The position numbers and the translations under genes are program-made. Positions 32,233 through 39,262 of a stretch of 39,262 nt of DNA are shown in pieces. The stretch lies in assembly GCA_028693085.1 (NCBI GenBank), contig JAQUWC010000012.1, positions 1-39,262 on the forward strand. The letters are read 5' to 3'. The notes below the pieces were generated by a model. It searched no databases. It saw nothing but the letters and a program-made list of their open reading frames with translations, and was not told the DNA's origin. Position 1 is the stretch's first letter, and every line of letters begins with the position of its first letter. This stretch comes from UBA5266 sp002411545. GTDB taxonomy: Bacteria > Bacteroidota > Bacteroidia > Bacteroidales > WCHB1-69.

Positions 32233-33513
32233 TTAAAAATAATCTAACATCCGTTCCATTTGCATCGTTCGGGAGCCTTTCACTAAAATCATGGCATGAT
32301 ATAACTTTTTGGCGGTAATAATCTCTGCTGCTTTTTCCATGCTTTCTATTGACCAACCTTTGGGATGTTCTGTTTTTGCAAACTCGGGTCCTATCAAGAA
32401 AACAGACGAAAAATTATAGGTCTTTATTAAATCGACCATGGATTGATGTTCTTGTATGCTATCTGCACCAAGTTCTTTCATGTCGCCCAATAGTAGAATT
32501 TTATAGTCATGTTTGATGTGAGCAAAATTTTTAATTGCTTGTATCATACTCGAAGGATTAGCATTGTAGGCATCTAAAATAAATGTATTACTCCCTTTGT
32601 GTAATATCTGTGAACGACTGTTGGTAGGGATATAGGAGGAAATAGCCTGTTGAATGTCAGAGATAGGTACTTTGAAATATTGACCTACAGCTATTGCTGC
32701 CATGATATTGCTGAAATTATATGCCCCAACTAAGTGTGTAGATAGTAGTGTGTTTGTTTGTGGCAAAAATACTTTGCATTTCATATCATCGGGAATAACT
32801 TTGCCGTAATAATCTGCCTCCGGTGATGAACCATAAGTGATTTGAGGAATGTTCTTCCCGTGTTCCATAAGCAAAGTGTCATCTATATGTATGAAAATCT
32901 TTCCTTTTGATTCTTGTACGGATCTGTACAAGGCTGTTTTGGTTTCGATGATGGTTTCTATGTTTCGAAATCCTTCGAGATGAGCTTTGCCAATATTGGT
33001 AATAATTCCAAAATTGGGCAATGCAATTTGGCATAAATCTTTAATTTCATGGGCGTGATTAGCTCCCATTTCTACTACAGCTATTTCTACTTCTTTATGG
33101 ATAGATAATAAGGTCAAAGGTACTCCAATGTGATTGTTTAAATTCCCTTTTGTCGCTAAGACCGTATATTTCTTAGATAAGACCGTTTTAATTAGTTCTT
33201 TCGTACTTGTTTTTCCATTGGTTCCTGTTATGCCAAGGATAGGAATATGCCATTGTTTACGATGATAGTGTGCTAAATCTTGCAATGTTTGTAAGACATT
33301 ATTCACAAGAATACATTGTGGATTTATGGCATATGCTTCTTCATCAACAATTACATAAGCGGCTCCTTTTTTCAGTGCATCGGAAGCAAAGGTATTTCCA
33401 TTGAAATGTTCCCCTTTTAAACAAAAGAAAAGACAATTTTTTTTAATATGTCTTGTGTCTGTACATATTTCCGAATGTTGGCTGTAAATACGATAAATAT
33501 CTTCTATTGACAT
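32233..33513 (-). CDS. murF: UDP-N-acetylmuramoyl-tripeptide--D-alanyl-D-alanine ligase
   Basis: 426 residues from the ATG at 33513 (MSIEDIYRIYSQ), the usual MurF start in this phylum; an upstream ATG at 33558 would add 15 unmatched residues. The N-terminal domain has CTDTRHIKKNCLFFCLKGEH near residue 17. The P-loop GITGTNGKT is at residues 94-102, and VVEMGANHAHEI near 140 and DAYNANPSSM near 310 are Mur-ligase signatures. It adds D-Ala-D-Ala to the peptidoglycan precursor. It follows gldJ in the same direction; the combination is also known from gliding Flavobacteria. Confidence 0.95.
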   Translation of the reverse strand: MSIEDIYRIYSQHSEICTDTRHIKKNCLFFCLKGEHFNGNTFASDALKKGAAYVIVDEEAYAINPQCILVNNVLQTLQDLAHYHRKQWHIPILGITGTNGKTSTKELIKTVLSKKYTVLATKGNLNNHIGVPLTLLSIHKEVEIAVVEMGANHAHEIKDLCQIALPNFGIITNIGKAHLEGFRNIETIIETKTALYRSVQESKGKIFIHIDDTLLMEHGKNIPQITYGSSPEADYYGKVIPDDMKCKVFLPQTNTLLSTHLVGAYNFSNIMAAIAVGQYFKVPISDIQQAISSYIPTNSRSQILHKGSNTFILDAYNANPSSMIQAIKNFAHIKHDYKILLLGDMKELGADSIQEHQSMVDLIKTYNFSSVFLIGPEFAKTEHPKGWSIESMEKAAEIITAKKLYHAMILVKGSRTMQMERMLDYF

Positions 33514-33591
33514 ATATGTATTTTTTTTATAAAAAATAAATCCTTCCTTGGTAAGCAAGGGAGGATTTATTCTATCTAGGGTTACAAGTTA

Positions 33592-35100
33592 TTAATAGTT
33601 AGGGTATCCAACACGTGCCATTGCACAACGAAATCCAATATAAGAAGTAGATTCATTTTCATCTAAGAATCTCTTTTGCCCAGGGCTTAACCAATATTGC
33701 ATATCATTCCAAGAGCCACCTTTATATACTCGAGCTTTGTCTTCAACTAAAGAATAAGTGCCTGCAGGATAAGGTCTTTTGTCATACATTTTATTGGTTG
33801 CTTTTGTGTTATCTTTTTGTTGCCATACTTCGGTAGAAGGTCCCATGGTTGAAGCCCAATCACCGTCTAAATAGTTTCTGTTGTCAGCAGCGCGATAATT
33901 TCTTCTTCTGTCATTTTTAAAATCAGAAACAGGCACTACCGGAACTTGACCTACGTTTTCTCCCTCATCATATCTTTCTTCGACTGTGCCATCATCTAAT
34001 AATTTAGGTGTTTTATATTCATTACCTCTAAAAGGGTTTAGATCAGATAAGTCTTCATTCGATAATTGACGATATACGTCCATTACCCATTCGGAGACAT
34101 TTCCGGCCATATTATATAGCCCATAATCGTTAGGCCAATTGTAAATGACAGGAACCGTATAATCGCCGACATCATTAAGATTTCCGGCTACACCCATATA
34201 ATCACCGGCTCCTCTTTTAAAATTAGCTACAAATCTACCATAATACTTTTTGTCGTCGGTACGAGCAATGTGACCGTTCCATGGGTATACTCTACGTTCT
34301 AATACACGTTCTTGTAGAGTATTTCCAATAAGACCTAAGGCAGCAAATTCCCATTCTGCTTCGGTAGGGAGTCGGTATTTCGGCAATAAGATACCATCTT
34401 CCATTCTGGCATTACGTTCTTCCCCGGTTAATATATATTGTAATCTTCGGTCGCTATTTTGTTCATAGTCGGGATACATTAAATAAGCTTCTGTATTGAA
34501 ATACCCTTCAGCCGTAGGTTCGTTGGTTTGATTGATTAAACCTAAATCCACTAATATTTGTTCGTTTACGCGGTCGGTTCTCCAAGAGCAATAATTAGCG
34601 GCTTGTATCCAACTTACTCCCACCACAGGATAGTTTTTGTAAGCAGGATGACGTAAATAATAATCCACATAGGGTTCATTGTAAGCTAATTTATCACGCC
34701 AACATGCTGTATCGGGGAGTGCTTTGGCATATACGGAAATAAAATCATAAGGGACAAATACTCTATATAGCCAATATAAATACTCTAAGTAGGCAAGGTT
34801 GCTTATTTCTGCTTCATCCATAAAGAAGGAAGAAACCGTAACCGTACGGGGCGTATTGTTCCAATCTTTCATAACGTCTTCTTCGGTTCTACCCATGGTG
34901 AAACGTCCACCTTCAATGAAAACTAAACCCGGACCCGTAATTTGTTCTTGATAGGGAGCTACTTCAAATCCACCATTCTTAGGGTTGTTATATTGCCAAC
35001 CCGTAGTGGACGAATACTCTCTTTTACAAGAATTACATACTAACAAGCATAAACTTATGCTTATTAAAATTAAGAAATTTAAAAATTTATTCGTATTCAT
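33592..35100 (-). CDS. gldJ: GldJ-type lipoprotein of the type IX secretion/gliding machinery (FGE-like fold)
   Basis: 502 residues. A lipoprotein signal peptide ends in CNSC with Cys26 as the lipidated residue. The mature start YSSTTGWQYNNPKNGGFEV and TGPGLVFIEGGRFTMGR (about residues 54-70) then DWNNTPRTVTVSSFFMDEAE are typical of GldJ and its relative GldK/PorK. The rest is a formylglycine-generating-enzyme-like (SUMF1) fold with LPTEAEWEFAALG, NMAGNVSEWVMDVY, RVYKGGSWNDMQYWLSP and SYIGFRCAM. GldJ rather than GldK is favoured by the GWQYNNPKNGGF start and by the absence of gldL, gldM and gldN next to it. It sits in the outer membrane facing the periplasm and supports the secretion machine. 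Confidence 0.85.
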   Translation of the reverse strand: MNTNKFLNFLILISISLCLLVCNSCKREYSSTTGWQYNNPKNGGFEVAPYQEQITGPGLVFIEGGRFTMGRTEEDVMKDWNNTPRTVTVSSFFMDEAEISNLAYLEYLYWLYRVFVPYDFISVYAKALPDTACWRDKLAYNEPYVDYYLRHPAYKNYPVVGVSWIQAANYCSWRTDRVNEQILVDLGLINQTNEPTAEGYFNTEAYLMYPDYEQNSDRRLQYILTGEERNARMEDGILLPKYRLPTEAEWEFAALGLIGNTLQERVLERRVYPWNGHIARTDDKKYYGRFVANFKRGAGDYMGVAGNLNDVGDYTVPVIYNWPNDYGLYNMAGNVSEWVMDVYRQLSNEDLSDLNPFRGNEYKTPKLLDDGTVEERYDEGENVGQVPVVPVSDFKNDRRRNYRAADNRNYLDGDWASTMGPSTEVWQQKDNTKATNKMYDKRPYPAGTYSLVEDKARVYKGGSWNDMQYWLSPGQKRFLDENESTSYIGFRCAMARVGYPNY

Positions 35101-35122
35101 ATCTTATAAATTTTATGCTTTA

Positions 35123-36145
35123 TTAAAAACTTGGACAATTCAATGATCGTATTCTTCTTTGTTTGACCGGACAAGGTAATTTAAATTGAGTGGAAATTTC
35201 ATGTGATCCTCCAGATCCTTTTAAAGAAAGGGTCATATCATAGGAATATCCAATTTTGAAAATATCATATTCTAATCCAAAAAGAAATATCAATGCATCT
35301 ACGTTATTAAAACCGTTACGCAGCCAAAGTCCGACGGTTAAGGGATAACAATTAAAATAGGCTCCGTAATTCATAGTGGAATAAGAAGCTCCGTTGGATA
35401 ACTTGGTTTGATATTGAAAAATAATGTTTGGCGAGATTGACATATCGCCCATACGTTTCGTGTTTTTATTGCGATGTTTGTTTAGGTTGAGTAATGCACC
35501 CACATGAGCCGTAAATTTAATGGGCAAACGTGAAAATTCATCATCTTCCGTCACAAAGCCTTCTTTAGGTTGTGTGAAATGATTCACAGACAAACCGCCA
35601 TACACTTTATCTGAATAAATCACTAATCCTGCCGAAAAATCGGCTAAGCCTTTGCTTTTATATTTAACTTGTTCTTGCGTTTCATACACAAAACCATATT
35701 TTGGATTGATCATGTCAGGAAATCGTAATTTCGTCCAATCCAATGTGGTTTGTTGAAATGTTGCTTGTAATGCCATGCGCATGGCTACTTTACGTGATAA
35801 ATCTAATTTGTAGGCATATATTAAACTGATAGCATTGCTGCTGTATGTGCCTGAAGCTGCGCGATCACCCAAAAATAAAATTCCTATTCCTCCCGATAAA
35901 GCATCGAAATGTTGATCGTATGATGCAGAATAGGATGTATATGTGCCACTGATGGCAGGCCATTGATCCCTGAAATTGGCTACTAAACGAGGACATACCG
36001 ATGAACCGGCAAAAGATGGATTTAAATATAATGGGTTAGCATAATATTGTGAAAAATGAACATCTTGTGCGTTTATTTGTGTTTGAACATAAAACACTAA
36101 GAGTCCAATTATACCGCTTATCTTTATCTTGTTTAACATCCACAT
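35123..36145 (-). CDS. PorP/SprF family outer membrane protein (T9SS-associated)
   Basis: About 340 residues. An N-terminal signal peptide (ending INAQ) is followed by DVHFSQYYANPLYLNPSFAG, the hallmark of the PorP/SprF family, and then a strand-rich beta-barrel-like region of GGIGILFLGD, KVAMRMALQATFQ, GLEYDIFKIGYSYDM type. SprF helps export of SprB-like proteins with type B domains in Flavobacterium, and PorP is part of the Porphyromonas T9SS. I chose the ATG at 36145; ATG at 36139 and 36160 are in frame, but a -7 box (36158-36165) overlaps the latter. It precedes gldJ by 22 bases. Confidence 0.88.
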   Translation of the reverse strand: MWMLNKIKISGIIGLLVFYVQTQINAQDVHFSQYYANPLYLNPSFAGSSVCPRLVANFRDQWPAISGTYTSYSASYDQHFDALSGGIGILFLGDRAASGTYSSNAISLIYAYKLDLSRKVAMRMALQATFQQTTLDWTKLRFPDMINPKYGFVYETQEQVKYKSKGLADFSAGLVIYSDKVYGGLSVNHFTQPKEGFVTEDDEFSRLPIKFTAHVGALLNLNKHRNKNTKRMGDMSISPNIIFQYQTKLSNGASYSTMNYGAYFNCYPLTVGLWLRNGFNNVDALIFLFGLEYDIFKIGYSYDMTLSLKGSGGSHEISTQFKLPCPVKQRRIRSLNCPSF

Positions 36146-36157
36146 AATTTTAATTTG

Positions 36158-36165
36158 CAAAGGTA
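36158..36165 (-). promoter_or_regulatory. -7 box of the porP-gldJ-murF-anmK operon
   Basis: TACCTTTG followed by CA on the minus strand. The transcription start would be near 36151, which favours ATG 36145 or 36139 over 36160 as the porP/sprF start. A second -7-like TACATTTG lies at 36266-36273; if that one is used, the longer form would be possible. Confidence 0.5.
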
Positions 36166-36544
36166 TATATTTTTTTAATTAAAATATATATCAACTCAAA
36201 AAAATTACTTATTTGTACGTAAAATAACAACATTTTGTTACATCAAACTTTTTTGAATTTAAATGCAAATGTAAAATAATCTTTAATATAAAATTTAGTT
36301 CTTTGCATTTATTTAATGACTTTTTTTAAGTAAGATACTAGTGTGCCGTTTTTCAATTAATTACACTACAAGCCTCCTGTTCTTCAAACGTGAGTTTACG
36401 GATTTTATTTCATAAAATATAAAAATCAAAAACATTTTTATATTATAATATCGGATACTAAAGACCTTTAGATTTTATTTTAAAACGGAATACAATATTT
36501 TTTTTTGCTATGTCGTTAGTATAATCGAATTTATAACAAGAAAA
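36161..36544. other. Gene-free divergent region between porP/sprF and porU
   Basis: 384 bases, strongly A/T-rich. It carries two minus-strand -7-like boxes (36158-36165 and 36266-36273). No clear plus-strand -7 box for porU could be identified. No ORF or stable hairpin of note is visible. Confidence 0.6.
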
Positions 36545-39262
36545 ATGTATAAAAAATTTTTTCTTTTGAGCTGTATTTTTATATGTACGCTTAGATTAAC
36601 AGGCAATGATATTTTTGTATCCTATCATTTGCGATGGCAAAAACCCATTATTGAAAAGATTTCAGATGATATTCAGCATGCTTATTTTTATTTTGAAGGA
36701 GCAGGGTTACATTATTCCAATGGATTTTTAACTTCTGAATTTGTGGCGAGATTTCCCTTAACCGATGGGAACATTGTGCCTATTGTTTCCATTGAAAATT
36801 CCACTTGGCAGCCGTTAACGACGGAAGAATTAAAATTAGTGGATGCAGCTTTGGCAAATCAAGCAATAGAAATTAATACACAGATATTTTATACCCAAAA
36901 GAAACCTGAATTACACATACGCTTTTTCCCTTTTCGGAAAAATGGTGCTACGTTTGAAAAATTAATTTCTTTTGATTTAAAGGTGGTGCAAAAATCTGTA
37001 TTTGCCAGTAAAGTACAAAAAGCCAAAACCTATGCCACTAAATCGATACTTGCATCTGGAAATTTTTACAAGTTGGCTATAAATAAAACAGGAATTCACA
37101 AAATTACATTTGATGATTTTAAAACCTTGGGCATACATACGGCCCAGTTGCCTACACATCGTATTGCCTTATTTGGTAACGGGGGACATATGCTAGCTGA
37201 AAATACAAGTGATTTTGTTTATGATGATCTGCAAGAAATACCTATTCAGGTAATTGATTTAAATAACAATGGGGTGTTTGAAGAAGAAGATTATGTGCTG
37301 TTTTATGCAGTAGGTATCATCGCGTGGAAACCTTCTTCTGATTATTACTCGCATACATTAAATATATATGCCGATTACGCCTACTATTTTATCAATGTGG
37401 ATGAACATATCGGACTTAAAAAGAGAATTCAACAAAAAGCAGAATCCTCTCAAAGTAAAACTCATGAAGTTTCAACCTATGATTTTTACGATCTGTATGA
37501 AAAAGATCAGCTATGTCCGAATGATGAGGGTCGAATTTGGTTTTCCGATGCTTATGATGCAATCACATCTTATGATTACGCTATGCATCTGCCAGATATT
37601 CAGGATGGAGAAAAAGCTATGTTGAGGTTTTCTGTTGCATCAAGGTCATCGGCATATCCTCAGTTTACGTTTACCATTAATAGTGCACAGCAATTTCAAT
37701 TAACATTGCCTCCTCATAAAGATGGTGTCATACAGTTAGGAACTTATTCATTTATTCCAAATTCAAACGCTATTAATATAAATGTAAACTATCAAAAACC
37801 TACTAACAATTCTGTTGGATGGTTAGATTATATAGAGATGTTTGCAAGATGTAAACTACAATTTGCCAACACATCTCAACTATCGTTTAGGAATAAAAGT
37901 GTTGTAGGTGACGCAAATATTGTCGAATATGTTTTTAATACTCAAGGCAATCTTACCACTGTGTGGGATGTAAGCGATCCTACAAATGTGGTTAAAGTAG
38001 AAGGTCGATTGAATGCTAATATTTTTCGTTTTAAAATTGAAGCCAATGTTTTACGTGAGTTTGTGGCTTTTTACGGTTCTTCTTTTTACAGTGTCATTCC
38101 CATAGGAAAAATACAAAATCAAAATTTGCATGGAATCAATACCGCCGATTTTGTTATTATTACTCATCCTGATTTTATTCAGTCTGCCCAAGAATTAGCC
38201 GATTTCAGGGCTTCCAATGACGGCTTTTCAACGGCAGTAGTAACGACTACCCAAATTTATAATGAATTCAGTAGTGGTAGTCAGGATATTGCGGCTATAC
38301 GTAATTTTTTGAAAATGTTGTATGATAGAAGCAATGCTACTTCACCCCAAAATGTATTGTTATTTGGAAAGGCTTCTGTTGACTTTCGTGATAGGACGGG
38401 AACGGCAAGTAATTTTATCCCTAATTATCAAGGAAGTTGCCCTTTTGATAAGAATAAATGTTTGTCGACAGATGATTTTTTCGTGAAGTTGGATGATGGT
38501 GAAGGCATGAATAATATGGGAACTATGGATGCAGGCATTGGAAGATTCCCCGTACGTACAAAAACTCAGGCACAAATTGTGGTTCAAAAAACGAAGAATT
38601 ATTCATCACAAAAATTATTGTCAACTACAACATCCAATTCGGTATCGAATTTTGCAGATTGGAGAAATGTAGTTACTTTTTGTGCCGATGACGATGCCGA
38701 TCAATATCATTTTTATGATGCAGAAGGACAGGCTAACTTTATAGCCGACAATTATCCTGTAATCAACATTGATAAAATATATTTAGATGCATTTAAAAAA
38801 GTGTCTACTTCGCAAGGACAACGTTATCCTGATGCTACTCTTGCCTTAAGTCAGCGGATTATGAAAGGGAGCTTGATGTTGACCTACATGGGTCATGGAG
38901 GAGACAATGGTTGGGCACATGAACGATTTTTGAAAAGAAGTGATATCAGTGCTTGGAAAAATAAATATAATTTACCTTTGTTTTTTGCCGGTTCCTGCTC
39001 CTTTGGTATATATGATAAGAAAAATAATCAATCTCCTTCGGAAGATATTTTATTTAAATCGGATGGCGGTGGAATAGCGGTTATTTCGGCTACCAGAGTT
39101 TCTTATAGTTCAACCAATAAGCAATTTGGAATAAAATTACATCAATTGGCTTTTGAAAAAGATAACAATGCTTATAGAACCATCGACCAATTTTATGCTC
39201 AAGCCAAAAATGTAAGTAGCAGCGTAGATATGTATGTCTTGTTTGGAGATCCGTCCTTAACA
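36545..39262 (+). CDS. porU: PorU, C25-family sortase of the type IX secretion system (3' end cut off)
   Basis: 906 codons without a stop from the ATG at 36545 to the window edge. A signal peptide-like start (MYKKFFLLSCIFICTLRLTGN) is followed by the N-terminal domain and, from about residue 530, the gingipain-like C25 peptidase domain (ADFVIITHPDFIQSAQELAD). The catalytic pair is visible: His784 in YMGHGGDNGW and Cys818 in FAGSCSFG. PorU removes the C-terminal sorting domain of exported proteins and attaches the cargo to lipopolysaccharide at the cell surface. The C-terminal part, about 200 residues or more, lies outside the window. It is divergent from porP/sprF and gldJ. Confidence 0.92.
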   Translation, partial: MYKKFFLLSCIFICTLRLTGNDIFVSYHLRWQKPIIEKISDDIQHAYFYFEGAGLHYSNGFLTSEFVARFPLTDGNIVPIVSIENSTWQPLTTEELKLVDAALANQAIEINTQIFYTQKKPELHIRFFPFRKNGATFEKLISFDLKVVQKSVFASKVQKAKTYATKSILASGNFYKLAINKTGIHKITFDDFKTLGIHTAQLPTHRIALFGNGGHMLAENTSDFVYDDLQEIPIQVIDLNNNGVFEEEDYVLFYAVGIIAWKPSSDYYSHTLNIYADYAYYFINVDEHIGLKKRIQQKAESSQSKTHEVSTYDFYDLYEKDQLCPNDEGRIWFSDAYDAITSYDYAMHLPDIQDGEKAMLRFSVASRSSAYPQFTFTINSAQQFQLTLPPHKDGVIQLGTYSFIPNSNAININVNYQKPTNNSVGWLDYIEMFARCKLQFANTSQLSFRNKSVVGDANIVEYVFNTQGNLTTVWDVSDPTNVVKVEGRLNANIFRFKIEANVLREFVAFYGSSFYSVIPIGKIQNQNLHGINTADFVIITHPDFIQSAQELADFRASNDGFSTAVVTTTQIYNEFSSGSQDIAAIRNFLKMLYDRSNATSPQNVLLFGKASVDFRDRTGTASNFIPNYQGSCPFDKNKCLSTDDFFVKLDDGEGMNNMGTMDAGIGRFPVRTKTQAQIVVQKTKNYSSQKLLSTTTSNSVSNFADWRNVVTFCADDDADQYHFYDAEGQANFIADNYPVINIDKIYLDAFKKVSTSQGQRYPDATLALSQRIMKGSLMLTYMGHGGDNGWAHERFLKRSDISAWKNKYNLPLFFAGSCSFGIYDKKNNQSPSEDILFKSDGGGIAVISATRVSYSSTNKQFGIKLHQLAFEKDNNAYRTIDQFYAQAKNVSSSVDMYVLFGDPSLT

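Overview
The window reads as a stretch of chromosome from a strictly anaerobic, fermentative member of the Bacteroidota, most likely order Bacteroidales. The evidence is the A/T-rich base composition, promoters of the TAnnTTTG type instead of TATAAT, near absence of Shine-Dalgarno sequences, type IX secretion genes (PorU, PorP/SprF, GldJ), a CHU_C/type B sorted giant PKD protein, DUF4295 beside L33, DUF3822 beside rsmD, and a propionate/acetate/H2 energy gene set. The genus cannot be told from the sequence alone.

Layout. 1-2833 (+): the 3' part of tex, a small soluble TonB-C-domain protein and a heptose kinase. 2865-12663 (-): a long energy-conservation block made of rnfC-D-G-E-A (membrane ferredoxin:NAD+ oxidoreductase) followed by a Na+-pumping methylmalonyl-CoA decarboxylase set (gamma-like subunit, biotin carrier, epimerase, carboxyltransferase, TerC-family membrane protein, beta subunit, and a 42-residue second gamma-like subunit that is easy to miss). 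13048-14494 (-): a small lipoprotein and gpsA. 14731-15642 (+): an acidic YD-repeat protein. 15691-16431 (-): rpmF and yceD. 16811-17164 (+): rpmG and DUF4295. 17286-19265 (+): hydF and an omega-amidase. 19460-24352 (+): a 1630-residue secreted PKD-repeat protein. 24451-25650 (+): ackA. 25850-25995: an array of 21-22 bp palindromes. 26159-27953 (+): an isocitrate/isopropylmalate-type dehydrogenase and YqgE. 28055-30989 (-): yicC, rsmD, DUF3822 and an unknown membrane-anchored protein. 31162-36145 (-): anmK, murF, gldJ, porP/sprF. 36545-39262 (+): the start of porU, cut by the window end.

How it fits together. Mmd and Rnf are both ion-translocating modules of a succinate/propionate fermenter. 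AckA gives acetate and ATP, and HydF matures an [FeFe] hydrogenase that would dispose of electrons as H2. The T9SS locus at the right end would export and sort proteins such as the PKD giant. MurF and AnmK (wall synthesis and recycling) share its transcription direction.

Most notable: (a) rnfA carries an in-frame TGA at a position where relatives have glycine, with the rest of the protein perfectly preserved behind it; (b) no rnfB lies at its usual place before rnfC; (c) an array of palindromes of the form TTTGTTGCGSAACAAA is spaced at two helical turns before the dehydrogenase gene, and a second, different set with the same 21 bp step lies before rnfC. I found no CRISPR, transposase, integrase, tRNA or rRNA, and I cannot claim a clearly new biological system; the palindromic arrays are the best candidates for something undescribed.
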